The notes: generated from the sequence alone by a model not told the origin. 64,000 bases of DNA from Urophycis tenuis (GCA_036785325.1 JAXIVH010000043.1:1281034-1345033), one strand, 5' to 3'. Positions 48,873-61,653 are shown, counted from the first letter of the stretch. Made by a program: numbers and translations.

Positions 48873-49668
48873 TGCAGACACAGACTGCAGTGACAGATCA
48901 GAATCTGAGTTTAAACAAACACTTTGTGTCGAGTTTGATGAATAAAAACTGTAATAATTTTAACAACCAAAGCAAAGATCAGAATCAACAACTTCATGAA
49001 TATGTCTTTGAAGGACAAGGGGTATAATACAGCTTTATGGGGCTTCACAGAGGCTACAGCAGTAGAAAATACAGATACATTCATGATTTGAAATAGGCAT
49101 AGACTGCATATAATGTATGCATATAAGGATTCATAGTATGTAACGCTCAACTCTTATTTTGTTAAATTAGGTTCTAATAGGCAGTATATTATGCTAGACA
49201 CCTAAAGTCTGATTTAAACAGCAGGCATTTAGCAACAGGCCCCGACCTGCTCCTGAATGACAGGTATCTAAAACATCCTCCATTCTGTTCATTCCGATAA
49301 ACGCTCAACTAATAAATTGTCAAAATTGTCAGCGGCGTACACAAGCAAATGCGTCCGGCTTGTCCTGGATCATGAAATACACCGCAAAGAACGAGGCAAA
49401 TAACAAGGGCAACACGGCGGAGAGTTACACATTTGTGCATTAAAAAAGGCAATTTCACAGCTGCTTTGATCTCAGAGGAGGCTGTCATTACCCAGCAGCC
49501 GCTCCGTCCTCAGCGGCTTCCTCTCATAATGCAGTGGGAGACGGAGAGGAAACACATTACAAAATAAGAGCGCCTCATTCCAGCAAGGTGAGAAGTGTAT
49601 GTGGGTTGAGAGGAGAGGAGATTGACGGAGGGATGAACTGAGGGAAAAGAAGAGACGGACGACAGGAG

Positions 49669-49669
<1 letters not shown>

Positions 49670-49704
<35 letters not shown>

Positions 49705-49734
49705 ATGTGCGTGTGCGTGTGCGTGCGTGTGCGT

Positions 49735-49774
<40 letters not shown>

Positions 49775-49800
49775 ATGTGCATGTGTGTGTGTGTGTGTCT
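49670..49800 (+). repeat. (GT)n / (GC)(GT) mixed tract
   Basis: About 130 bp of GT with regular gcgt and gcat interruptions; an alternating purine-pyrimidine tract with Z-DNA potential. Confidence 0.94.
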
Positions 49801-50049
49801 GAGACATCTGCCTGCATATAAAGTGAGTGGTGTCTCTTTGTGCGTGGCGGGGGCAGGAGCTTGGCCCGTTGTGTCCATCTGTCTCCCCCTGTCTCCCTCT
49901 GTGTCTCCCCCTGTCTCCCTACCTCTCCCTCCCTCTCCCTACCTCTCCCTCTGTGTTTCAGTGAGTGTGTCCCTTCACATGTGGAGAACATGTTTTAATC
50001 GGTTGGTGTGTTGTCTGCTCGTGGTCCATGTACGATGAATCTACGTCAG

Positions 50050-50945
50050 ATAAATCATCACCCGATAACGGCACATTTGTATTATTGTGCAGTAGTCCAA
50101 TCATTAAATGCCAATGAATAGCGCAGATAATTCAAAGCCGATATCATGTCCCTGTGGTGCCATGGTGTCTGACCTCTACAGGCCTGGTGGGTCAGGGCCA
50201 ACGCAGCAAGCAGGGCACCTCTGGTGTGGACGTTCTCCTCAGTCGCTGACAGAACAGGTGCTGTTATGAATGCATGTCTCGCTACGGTTCCAAGAGGAAC
50301 ATGGAAACAGTCAACAAACTTTTCAACAAGGAATGCAAGAAATACCCAGACAATGGAAGTGAATGCATGTTCCAGATCTCACCGCAAGCTCACAAACCCT
50401 GCGCTAGTTTCTACCGGTGTAAACAAATCGCGAGTCAATTTAAAGTGTCTCACAGTCTCTGTTCAGTGCAGTGCAGTGCAGTTTTTAACCAGCTTTGTAC
50501 GGTTGCACAGTTAGCAGGATACACTTCTAAACAGAGACTTAAATGTTCTGTCCATTCAGAACATTTTGAGCCGTACCCAGTCAAATTGACTGTTAGTATA
50601 TGTACAGCATTGTGTACATTTCACTTGTAGTGTTGATGTCCGGACGTTCCTCAGAGTGTAAAACCTAATGAATGCTGGGGGAGTCCGGTCACCTGGGCCA
50701 GCCGCTCATCGTTGGCGAACAAACGATTTCAATCTCCTCAAAAAAAGCAGCGAACATTCAACGTGACGAGTGGTGGAGTCACCTGCGGTGTTCACTGCAG
50801 CTCTTTGTGTGGATGAACAAACGGCCTTGGAGCTCATGTGTGTGTTGTTCAGTGTGCTCGACTGAAGGACCCTTCAGAATTCTGTCCTCCTCTCCCTCCT
50901 CTTTTCCCTCCATCTCTCTCCTCTCTCCTTCTTTCTGCCCTCCCC
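50050..50945. other. Non-coding stretch, no gene seen
   Basis: An open frame at 50274-50630 has mixed composition but no similarity I recognise and no supporting signals. The right part becomes C/T-rich. Confidence 0.5.
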
Positions 50946-50949
50946 TTAA

Positions 50950-51206
<257 letters not shown>

Positions 51207-51289
51207 CCACACTCCAGTGAATGGATTGAAGCTAACCAAAGTGCTGGGTGAGGATCAGACCTCTTAGCGGGTTAGCAGGGTAGGACAGG

Positions 51290-51345
51290 GGTGAGGGGGT
51301 GAGGGGGTGAGTGGGTGAGGGGGTGAGGGGGTGAGGGGGTGAGGA
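51290..51345 (+). repeat. 8-9-bp repeat (gtgaggggg)n
   Basis: About six copies of gtgagggg(g). Confidence 0.9.
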
Positions 51346-51888
51346 TCAAAGGGAGTCTGACAGCAGGGTGACGCTACAGTTAACCCTTTACATGGTGAGG
51401 GTGGATCGCAGCCCGCCACCAAACAGCAGAAAGTCTTTCCCGAGGGCACACGCGGTTCCTACGCTGTCCTACCTTTGTCCTTGAGCAAGCATGTCCCAAC
51501 CCCTGCTCTTGAGTCAAGGGCAGGCGTTGGGCAGCAGCACTTTTCTCAGTATTTGGACGCTACAGGCGAGTTACAAAGTGAGCACTAAACAACAGCCCAC
51601 CTCTAACCGGATTACACCGGTCCCGCTCACGTTTCAACATGCGCCCACTGGAGTCAAGTCGACGTTTAGCAGTGTATCCCCAAGGCTCTGCAACCGCTAA
51701 AGGACAGAGGTGGAGTTAGTTTCATATTTACATCATACATATTTACATCACAGAAATGATTTCATCCAACACAAAACCAAAGGTTGTCAACAGAGCCACA
51801 CTATTTCTCTTGATGATGAACGTTCTTTTCCCCAGTTCCCTCATCAGCCCATCCACACAGAAAACTGCATTGCCAGTGGATTTCCGAT

Positions 51889-51945
51889 GCTGTATAGTCT
51901 ACTGTATAGTCTACTGTATAGTCTACTGTACAGTCGACTATATAT
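51889..51945 (+). repeat. 12-bp repeat (ctgtatagtcta)n
   Basis: Four and a half copies ending in gtcgactatatatagt. Units contain complementary tagtctact/agtagact-like words and can fold. Confidence 0.9.
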
Positions 51946-53240
51946 AGTATCTGTGCATTTGATTCAGTGTTGATTCAAGCTGTGTTGGAGAGCGAGAGTG
52001 AATCAATGTGTCATATAAATGTTCTGGATACACTATCAAACTCGGAGGCCGTGGTTCTCTCGACCGAATACAAACTAAGAATAGGTCTAGTCAGTGCTAC
52101 GCCACGCTGGGCTGTCGCTTCACGTTAGCTCACAACACGTTAGCATGTGCTAGCTGGCCAGACAGTGGCCTGCTCTCAGCCATGGTGGAGAGAGAGCGTG
52201 CTGGTCACAGCCCTTCCCTGAGGAAGGCTGTCCATCAGAATGCATCACGTTATCTTTTTGTTGGCGATACTCAAAACTGTATTTTTGTGATGCCTCGAGA
52301 TTTTAGTATGAAATGATTAACCTAGGCTAATCAAGACTTTGCTTTGGCATGTCAGCAATCTAACACAACAATCTAACACAACAATGTCTCCCCATAAAGA
52401 CAAATAATGCCATCATTAATTACTAAACCCATTACTAAATCCCCATTCCCCATTACTATTAACAATAATGATTAACAATAATGAATAACTTCTGTAATGG
52501 AGGCTGTATTTGCGATGAGACGTGAAGCCTACTGCCATCACTGCTGGTTAACCTGTCAGTCAGGCGTGTCTAACCTGTGCTGCTAACGAATCATGTTGAT
52601 CCGTGTCCCGTGTAGTCAAGTTCCCTCGTGTTCCCCCTGGTTCCTTCTGTTTGTCACTGCAACGGTCATGTTTTTAGACCTTTGTGGGACCGGTGGAGAA
52701 CAGAGCCAGCTTGCTTGCCTGCAGCATGAAATCAAATCCCTATTAAAAAAGAGGTGAGAGAGGCCCTTTCCGACCCAGGCATGCTGCTGATGGGGCGCGG
52801 TCAGCAGGTTGTTGGTTTGTTAAACATCTGGTCATGAGAGGCGCTTTAGAGTCTCTGTTAGGGTAGGTGTGAGGATGTTAGGATGAGGTGGCTCATCAAA
52901 CTGAGACCGGCTGCAGGCCACACATTTTATATGCAACATTTAACAGTTAACGGAATCCAATCCTGTTTAAAAGAATACTCGGTTTCATGGCAGTGCTATG
53001 TTGTTCTGTACAACTCACTTGTAAGAAACGTGTAGAATCCTCATGTCGTTCCAGCACACCACAGAAGGATGTGATTACATCATTAAGTCATTCAGCAGAC
53101 TTGCCCTTTTGGACCACGCATTCTGGTTCACATGGTTTCTGGATGACGCCCAACTGATTGGTAAGCTGGATATTCTTATTGCCAAGACCCCTCAATAGGC
53201 ACACAGCCTTCATTTAGCAGCTACAGTCGCCTTTCCCAGG
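51946..53240. other. Non-coding stretch, no gene seen
   Basis: Apparently unique DNA with short 'aacaataatg' repeats near 52440-52490. No exon recognised. Confidence 0.55.
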
Positions 53241-53370
53241 GGATTCGGGGGGGGGGGGGGGGCAGGTGCACAGGGATGGCGCCGAGATTGATGGCGAAGT
53301 AATGTCTCGTCTCCTGTGCTGCTGACGCGCACACAAGACGCACGCCACGGGAAGAGAGACGGGAGGGGCA

Positions 53371-53404
53371 GGGGGCGGGGCTTGCGCAGTAACGCCGCTA
53401 TATA
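53371..53404 (+). promoter_or_regulatory. Candidate core promoter: GC box and TATA box
   Basis: GC box ggggcggggctt (about 53372-53383) is followed 16 bp later by ctatatatt (TATATA at 53399-53404) in CpG-rich DNA (ttgcgcagtaacgccg). A transcript would start near 53430 on the plus strand, antisense to ppfia2, and the first ATG is at 53464. TATATA is symmetric, so the direction is inferred from the GC box position. Motif evidence only. Confidence 0.35.
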
Positions 53405-53609
53405 TTGACGAGCTATCGAGCGAGAGAGAGAGAGCGAGAGCGACAGAGCGACGACTTCACTTGATGGCGTCTGGGCTAATTAAGGCGCCACCATTCCTTA
53501 TTTGTCTATCGACAGGCAACCCAGGGGGTAAACATTCACCCGCTGTGGTCCACGCTGAAGGCTGTGGCGGTGGAGACCCCATCAGGTCCTGGCTGATGAA
53601 GAGAGCGAG

Positions 53610-54452
53610 AGAGGCAGACAGACAGAGAGAGACAGACAGACAGAGAGAGACAGACAGAGAGAAACAGACAGACAGAGAGAGGCAGACAGAGAGAGACAGA
53701 CAGACAGAGAGAGGCAGACAGACAGAGAGAGGCAGACAGACAGAGAGAGACAGACAGACAGACAGAGAGAGACAGACAGACAGAGCGAGACAGACAGACA
53801 GAGAGAGACAGACAGACAGAGAGAGGCATACAGACAGAGAGAGACAGACAGACAGAGAGAGACAGACAGACAGAGAGAGGCAGACAGACAGAGAGAGAGA
53901 GGCAGACAGACAGAGAGAGACAGACAGACAGAGAGAGACAGACAGACAGAGAGAGGCAGACAGACAAAGAGAGGCAGACAGACAGAGAGAGGCAGACAGA
54001 CAGAGGGAGGCAGACAGACAAAGAGAGGCAGACAGACAGAGAGAGGCAGACAGACAGAGGGAGGCAGACAGACAAAGAGAGGCAGACAGACAGAGAGAGG
54101 CAGACAGACAGAGAGAGACAGACAGACAGAGAGAGACAGACAGACAGAGAGAGGCAGACAGACAGAGAGAGACAGACAGACAGAGAGAGGCAGACAGACA
54201 GACAGAGAGAGACAGACAGACAGAGAGAGACAGACAGACAGAGAGAGGCAGACAGACAGAGAGAGGCAGACAGACAGAGGGAGGCAGACAGACAGAGAGA
54301 GACAGACAGACAGAGAGAGACAGACAGACAGAGAGAGGCAGACAGACAGAGAGAGACAGAGACAGAGAGAGGCAGACAGACAGAGAGAGGCAGACAGACA
54401 GAGGGAGGCAGACAGACAGAGAGAGGCAGACAGACAGAGAGAGGCAGACAAG
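53610..54452 (+). repeat. 18-bp satellite (ggcagacagacagagaga)n, about 46 copies
   Basis: 18-bp unit with ggcaga/gacaga variants. The unit has no stops in most frames, so long frames run through it (DRQRE... on plus, SLSVCLP... on minus). These are by-products of the repeat. Confidence 0.96.
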
Positions 54453-54658
54453 ACTTCCCAAACGAGGCTCCAGGACATCCGAGCATATTGCGAAAAAGTT
54501 GGCTTCCGTTTACAAGGGCCGAGATTGAGACGCCCGTGTTTGGATAAACGGCTGAGGTTTAATGGCAAATAAAGAAGGGACAGATTGGATGTCTCGGGGT
54601 CTCGCAGCGCTGTGTGAAAATATACACACAAACAGACTAATGCGTTCAGGGCATCGAA

Positions 54659-54821
<163 letters not shown>

Positions 54822-54829
54822 AGAGCTGT

Positions 54830-56500
54830 AAAATACAGGACAACCATGGTGAGTTTAATCCAACATGTCGCCGACTTTACTGCCTCTGAATAATTCACAA
54901 AGGCCAGAACATAACACTTTATGTCCCCAGCTACGAGCCCCCACCACATGACACCAGAGATGAACAGCAGGGCCCCATGGACTCACAGGGGAAGTACATT
55001 AGAGTTGTGTGGACCTGGACCCTATAATTCCGACCACTGCAGGGTCTGAGGGAGTAATGGTTGGGTATTGAGCGAGAACGTTGCAGAATCCACGAAAACA
55101 GGCTGCAAAAGAAATCCTTAGGGGCACTACTGCCCCCTCTGTGTACGTCCCCAAACGTGGCTGATGTGGACATTTGGAGTGTGGTTCCACAGTGGGCTGT
55201 CGACTATGAGGTCTTTTTGAAAAGAGCCAGTAGAGTTGTGGTTTACATATCAGCTGTCTTTCTAACTTGACAAGCACAGTCCAGCAGATGGAGGGAACAG
55301 TACAGTAAACATGCATTCCTGCCGGCCTCAAGATGGCTCCCCACACTGAATAGCACAGAATAATGCACCATCTTGTCCTCTCGCTCGAGTCCTGCGATCA
55401 TGGAAATGAAACCAGAAGGTGAGATTTGAATTTTGAAGAAAACCGTTAACTTCCATCTCTATGTCTACAGTATGTGTGCAATAGTTTGTATGTATGACTG
55501 TAAAAGATTTTCATTGTTCATGTAATTGAATTCATAACTCAATCTAGGCAATTTTGTCATTAATGGACTAACACTAATCCCAAGTGACCGGAGTTCAAAA
55601 AGGTGATTTTGAAATCAACTTGCTTCGTCTTGCATTCATTGAGTGATCAGAGGCAGAAAAGCAAATGTGTGTTATGTATACAAGAGCAGCTAATGTTTGG
55701 TGCTTTTACTTGATAAATAAAATACAGACTCTCGATCAAAATGAGAATTGATACATCCACTATATACCAATCCACTAATCGAGGGCACAGGAGGTGTACA
55801 AAGTAAAAAAGGAGAGAACAGAGATTGACGAGCTAAGGGTCTTGTGGTCGATCATTCACACATGTAATCAGCGACTCCATCGCGTTCGGACTCAGCACTG
55901 AATCACGACAGCCAATGACACAACGTCAATTGCCAGACGGTCTCTCTAGTGAGAGGAGGGTTTTTAATTGCTGCCCATCATTCACTTCTGCACTTTTCCC
56001 TGCGCTAGGCTCTGTGAAGCCAAGCCAAGTCACCGGGGGACCTGGATACTACTACAGGCCAGCGCAATTGGGTTGAATAGGCCCGACCCTGCAACACTGA
56101 CAAAATAAAGGTTTCCTTGTGATTACATCATCAAGAGAGGGCGAGCTGACCAGACTACTGCAGCCTTTGGAAGAGAGCGAGGCTTGGCCTGTCAGTACAA
56201 TCTAATACCGCCGCAGATCAATACATACCACATATGAGCTGTACGTGTGTGTGCATGGGTGTCTCCAATAGCATCTCCTCTCAATGCGTGCGTGTCCCCA
56301 TAGGCCTGTCCTCTGTATGTGTGTGTGTGGGTGGGTGGGAGTGTAATTCCCAAGAATGCATATGTATACTGTACAACACACCCACTAGGGTTATTACAGC
56401 ACTTAAGCCTGCACTGTAAGACATGTGCTGGTTTATCTGATGCTGCGTGGCGAGGAGGAGGACGATGCACGGCAAAAAGACACATAGATAAACACATGGA
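54830..56500. other. Non-coding stretch, no gene seen
   Basis: AT-rich, apparently unique apart from a short (GT)n at 56317-56330. Confidence 0.55.
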
Positions 56501-56503
56501 GAC

Positions 56504-56525
56504 GGGGGGGGGGGGGGGGGGGGGG
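56504..56525 (+). repeat. G22 homopolymer
   Basis: 22 consecutive G. Confidence 0.97.
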
Positions 56526-57177
56526 CAGAAACACTGGTCTCCGTGTTTAGCTCAGTCTTATCTGTGTGCTTCATCTTCAAGCATCGCTATAACAACCACT
56601 CCAGCCCCAGCCATCTCGTCCAATCCCCTTCACCCAGCGGTCGCTAAGGGCGCACGGCGACACGCCCGCTTAGCTTAATACAGCGCACGCACACACACAC
56701 ACACACACACAACCACAACCACACACGCGCGCACACACACACACACCGTATATGATGTACAGTATACGGTAGGCCTCTTGCGCTCATCCTTTTAAATGGT
56801 TGTGAATCCATCAAAGTGGGTCAAACTGCCTCCGCACCCCATCTGGCCCGGACACATTTTAAAAAGCAAGCATGGGCTGATTTAAAAAGACTATAAAAAA
56901 AAAAGACAAGGAAATAAAGGATTCAGCAAAATGGGACGAATCCTTTTCCCCGTGCAGTCGACAGAGGGACCGGAGCAGGGGACTGACAACACGATAATGG
57001 AAAGAAAAACATCTCTGTGCCACAAAACAGAACAAATCTCTTCTCCTTCTCCAGCGTGCAGGCGACTTGCATGTCGATCAGAGCTGGTGAGGCGCAAAAC
57101 ACACGGACATGGAGATACAAATGTAGGGCTGGGATCATCGTTTAATGTACAGGCCATAGGTCACTTTAGAAATGTCA
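56526..57177. other. Non-coding stretch with short CA tracts
   Basis: (CA)n at about 56689-56711 and 56729-56746; nothing else recognised. Confidence 0.6.
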
Positions 57178-57201
57178 CGAGAGAGAGAGAGTGTGAGGGT
57201 G

Positions 57202-57272
<71 letters not shown>
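57178..57272 (+). repeat. (GA)n microsatellite
   Basis: About 95 bp of GA with one gtgtgagggtgtgc interruption. Confidence 0.95.
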
Positions 57273-57274
<2 letters not shown>

Positions 57275-57458
57275 CCAGAGGTTGATCACATACTGGACAG
57301 GACAGCTGGGGGGTGGGATTAGTTCGCCCCACACAGCTGGGCACAGCATGGAGTCAGCAGGGTGTGCATGCATGTGTGTGAGCATGCATGTCTGTGCTGA
57401 CACAAACACATCACCGTGGGTGCTGCTGCCTGTATGAACCAGGCAACCCGGCTGTGGC

Positions 57459-57486
57459 TGTGTGTGTGTGTGTGTGTGTGCGTGCA

Positions 57487-57535
<49 letters not shown>

Positions 57536-57556
57536 GTGTGTGTGCGTGCGTGTGTC
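57459..57556 (+). repeat. (GT)n with gcgt interruptions
   Basis: About 98 bp. Confidence 0.95.
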
Positions 57557-57788
57557 CGTGCGGCCATCTCCATGCATGCGCCTCCCCTCCAGAGAGAGCA
57601 GAAATAGCTGCGCCAGCCCGCAGGACATGCAGGTTTCCACAAAGCAGCCCAGCAGGGATGCTGCAGCCTGCTGGGCTGCGGTCATCTGTCACACTCAACC
57701 TCGCCCTCTTTCTCAACCACCAGCGTGGCCACAGACACACCGCAGTGGCGCGGGGGGCTGCTTCCAACAGTTGGTGTGTGCCATGGGC

Positions 57789-58395
57789 ATTAGCGGTGGC
57801 GACAGTGGACGCTAGCCGTGGCGGGCGTTAGCGGTGGCAACTGCTGGCGACAGTGGACGCTAACCGCGACGGCCGTTAGCGGTGGCGAAAGTGGACGCTA
57901 GCTGCGCCGGCGTTAGTGGTGGCCACAGTGGACGCTAGCCGCGATGTGCATTAGCGGTGGCGGCAGTGGACACAAGCCACGACGGGCGTTAGTGGTGGCA
58001 ACAGTGGACGCTAGCCGCGACGGGCGTTTGCAGTGGCGACAGTGGATGCTAGCCGCGACGGCCGGTAGCGGTGACGACAGTGGACGCTAGCCACAATGAG
58101 CGTTAGCGGTGGCGACAGTAGACGCTAGCCGTGATGGGCGTTAGCGGTGGCGACAGTGGACGCTAGCCGCAACGGGCGTTAGCGGTGCCGACAGGCGTTA
58201 GCGGTGGCTACGGGCGTTAGCGGTAGCGACAGTGGACGCTAGCCACAACGGGCGTTAGCGGTGGCGACAGTGGACGCTAGCCACGACGGGCATTAGCGGT
58301 GGCGACAGTGGACGCTAGCCACAAAGGGCGTTAGCGGTGGCGACTGCTGGCAACAGTGGATGCTAGCTATGGTGGTCGTTAGCAGTGGCAACTGC
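57789..58395 (+). repeat. 38-bp minisatellite, about 16 copies
   Basis: Unit gttagcggtggcgacagtgg plus acgctagccgcgacgggc. CpG-rich with C-to-T-type differences among copies (cgacgggc, tgatgggc, caacgggc) as expected from methylated CpG decay. Confidence 0.95.
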
Positions 58396-58579
58396 TGGCG
58401 GCAAGTGGTGTCAGTTGTGAGCAATGGCTTAAGATGGCTAGCAATGCAGTCATTAGGGTTTGGCCGGTTTGTTGAGACCCCAGGTTCAATGGTGTCTTTT
58501 GTTCAACTGATGGCCAACTGCCCATCTCCACATGGACAATGTGAACAATTAACTTGGGGTCTTAAAAAAAGGGTCTGAA

Positions 58580-58690
58580 CCCTTTAAGGGGCAGGTAGGT
58601 GTTGGGAAGCTAACTCAAGGACGGCCGGGGCCTGCAGGTTGTACGGCTGTAGACGGGGAATCGAACCCTGAATAGAATGTACCTGGCAGT
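58580..58690 (-). repeat. Possible tRNA-SINE remnant (B box)
   Basis: The reverse complement carries 'agggttcgattccccgtcta', a good B box (GGTTCGATTCC), followed by 'gccgtccttgagttagcttc', reminiscent of fish SINE bodies. No A box located. Confidence 0.4.
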
Positions 58691-59280
58691 GAAAACCACT
58701 AACAACTACAATTCCATCCACTATCCTGTGGCAATACTGTTTACATTTATTGCGATACATCAACTTAACAACACTGACGACTAGATAATGGGGGTCTACC
58801 CAGAGACTTGGCACGGGCATCAAGATGCCAAATGGGCACGACCATCACTCACCATCATGATGTTATGTAGCGTGTGCAACAGAGGAGAGAAAGATGAGCT
58901 GAATTTCACTCAAAATGAAGGCGTGTTGCATGTACTTTGTGTGTGTGTGTGTGTGTGTTGAAGGTTGCATTGTGATCGGCGCAGACGTGAAGTAGATACA
59001 GAGAGAGCGAGAGAGGCAGAGAGACAGAGAGAGAGAGAGGGATGAAGTGCTGATTTATATTCAAGTAGTCTGGTGTCAGATGGTGAGTCATCCTGGTTTC
59101 CCAGTGGGTGTGTGTACACTCCTCCTGCCGTAAGTGTGCCCAAGGGGAGTCAACACAGATTAAAGCACATGAATAGGTTGTGTTAAATAACCGCTGCACC
59201 TCCCCACACCCCGGCCAAAATTAAAAAGACATGTGCCCACTGAGACGTCCATCAGGCCAGATGGGTAGGCCCCGCCCAGT
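58691..59280. other. Non-coding stretch, no gene seen
   Basis: Short (GT)n at 58938-58958 and a GA-rich patch at 59000-59040; otherwise nothing. Confidence 0.6.
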
Positions 59281-59281
59281 G

Positions 59282-59485
59282 ATAACAACCACGCAGAGCC
59301 GTAGCATCGCCAGAGAGAGACAGAGGCACCATCAAGGGGCCCCCCTGTTATAACAACCACGCAGGGCCGTAGCATCACCAGAGAGAGACAGAGGCACCAT
59401 CAAGGGGCCCCCCTGTTATAACAACCACACAGGGCCGTATCATCGCCAGTCAGAGACACAGGCACCATCAAGGCCCCCCCCCCCC
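59282..59485 (+). repeat. 68-bp tandem repeat, three copies
   Basis: Unit begins ataacaaccacgcagggccg and ends gggcccccctgtt. Copies differ by a few bases; the last runs into a C run. Confidence 0.93.
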
Positions 59486-59840
59486 CCACAGTGATGTTTT
59501 GTTGAATCAGAGAACATTTAGTTTCACCAATCTGGTCTTGTTGAAGGACTAGAGGGATGAGAAGGACAGGAGAGGTTTGATTCCACAAACGCTAAAATGC
59601 TTTTTTCACTTTGTGTATTTTCATGCAATTTTGCCTGGCTGGAGAGTGAGTGAGTGTCTCTCTCTCTATCTCTCTCTCTCTCTCTCTCGACCCCTCTCTC
59701 TCCCCATCTATCCCTCTCGTCCTCCCCCCTCTCCTCCTTCTCTCCCTCCCCCCTCATTTGATTTGGTGATCAGCGTTACATAATGGCTTGTTGTTATTTT
59801 CCACTCCCCCTCTTCACCGCCGAAGGGGTGATTAGCTGTT

Positions 59841-60253
59841 CCCTGGGCCAGAGGTAGGGTCTGGGGAGGGTGGGGGGAACACAGGACCCTGCTGTGGCCA
59901 GAGGTAGGGTCTGGGGAGGGTGGGGGGAACACAGGACCCTGCTGTGACCAGAGGTAGGGTCTGGGGAGGGTGGGGAACACAGGACCCTGCTGTGACCAGG
60001 GTCTGGGGAGGCTGGGGGGAACACAGGACCCTGCTGTGACCAGAGGTAGGGTCTGGGGAGGGTGGGGAACACAGGACCCTGCTGTGACCAGAGGTAGGGT
60101 CTGGGGAGGGTGGGGGGAACACAGGACCCTGCTGTGGCCAGAGGTAGGGTCTGGGGAGGGTGGGGAACACAGGACCCTGCTGTGGCCAGAGGTAGGGTCT
60201 GGGGAGGGTGGGGGGAACACAGGACCCTGCTGTGGCCAAAGGTAGGGTCTGGG
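59841..60253 (+). repeat. 50-bp minisatellite, about eight copies
   Basis: Unit agaggtagggtctggggagg plus gtggggggaacacaggaccctgctgtggcc (shown in part). Some copies lack ggg or agaggt. Guanine-rich with many GGG runs, so G-quadruplex formation is plausible. Confidence 0.95.
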
Positions 60254-60370
60254 GGTGAAGAAATTCAATTGCTGGATACTTAATACTGATCCTTTACTCC
60301 TAGGTTAATATGGACGAGGCCAAAGGCAACTATTACAGCTAATTGTACGTAAAAAACGGTAGATCTTCAC

Positions 60371-60406
60371 ACGCACGCACGCACGCACGCACGCACACGC
60401 ACACGC

Positions 60407-60450
<44 letters not shown>

Positions 60451-60465
60451 GCACACACACACACC
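60371..60465 (+). repeat. (GCAC)n then (CA)n
   Basis: (gcac) tetranucleotides from about 60370, grading into pure (CA)n. Confidence 0.94.
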
Positions 60466-60469
60466 ACTC

Positions 60470-61350
60470 CTATTCATCAATCACACAACAAACTGCGAAA
60501 CACCTTCTGCTTTGTCAGAGGCTACAACAAGGTGGACGACTCTCTCCAAGGTGGAGAACAAAGAGGAAGGTGCAGACCCCTGCTGCATCAGGAGGTGGTC
60601 CTCACTCTGGACAAAAGGGATCAAACTGGTTCTGGTCCGCTAGGAAACAGACAAAACAGAACCACAGATCACGCGGAGCTTGGGTCTCGGGCTTCAGCGC
60701 TTCGTCTGCGTGGCAATTAATTAACTCTCCCTTGATGATTTAAAACTGCAGAGCAGTGAGGGCGTGCTATGTGAGGAGATGAATGTCATTAGCCAGCGGT
60801 ACAGAACCTCACATGGGCTAATGCAGTCATTGGCCATTCCTCTCATTTTTCATCCTCCTTTGGTGCTAAAATTAGATTTCTTTTTCTGACTACATATTTA
60901 TATAAATATATTTCTCAACAGAAATGTGAATCGATGGCTCTCCTGAATTCCTCAGCATGCACAAACCGCACAGAAATTTCAGAAAATTGTAATCCTGAAG
61001 TTCTTCTAAAAAGGGGAAATGAACAACACAGTTGATACCATTTTGTTGGTACTGGTTCGGCTCTCGGTATTCATGTCCCTTATTCAATATGTGCAAGATG
61101 TCAAGGGGTCTCTGGGGGTCTTTAGTTCACGGTGGGAACGCACAAAACAACAGGCTGGGGGAATCTCTTTAGTTCCTTGAAAAGTAGCTCCCGGGAACAA
61201 AAGGTTTTGTTCTGAAATTTTTGAACATTTTACTCCTGAAAAAACGGGAGACGAACCAAAGACCACGTAGAGAACCTGCCCGCGGTCATCTGAGCCGCCT
61301 ATAATACAGACATGTCACTTAGCTCTCCTCCAATGGGTTGACAGCCTCAT
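60470..61350. other. Non-coding stretch with a possible DNA-element remnant
   Basis: 61120-61265 (ttagttccttgaaaagtagc, ccgggaacaaaaggttttg) resembles a dispersed fish repeat. The rest appears unique. Confidence 0.4.
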
Positions 61351-61360
61351 CGATTCCCCC

Positions 61361-61395
61361 CACGCCCCTGGCCCCGCCCCCGCCCGCTGACATCA
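61361..61395. promoter_or_regulatory. GC boxes and CRE-like site
   Basis: cacgcccctggccccgcccc then cgcccg (Sp1/KLF-type boxes) followed by tgacatca (CRE-like, one mismatch from TGACGTCA). The neighbourhood is CpG-rich. It could be part of a 5' regulatory region for the minus-strand gene. Motif evidence only. Confidence 0.3.
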
Positions 61396-61632
61396 TCTGA
61401 CCTGGCACGACTCCAGCGGCCAACGCAACTCTGGCCACTGGATCCCCTGCATGGTATCTGTTCCTCTATGTGTACGGATATCAATAAAGTCAACCCTGAG
61501 CTCTGTAACAGAGCAGGCCTACGCTGGCACACAGCCCACCGGACACGCAATGTCAGCAGCGTGTTTCTCCTCCTGCAGCGTGTTGAGCGGTGTGTTGAGC
61601 GGTGTGCGAGAGGGGGGTCTCGCAGCCGGCCG

Positions 61633-61653
61633 CCCCCCCCCCCCCCCCCCCCC
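61633..61653 (+). repeat. C21 homopolymer
   Basis: 21 consecutive C in CpG-rich context. Confidence 0.97.

Noticed and set aside
50274..50630. 118-codon open frame of mixed composition
   Set aside because: No recognisable domain, no splice or promoter signals, normal length for chance in this base composition.
58655..58690. tRNA gene on the minus strand
   Set aside because: Only a B-box-like stretch; no acceptor stem, anticodon arm or A box could be aligned.
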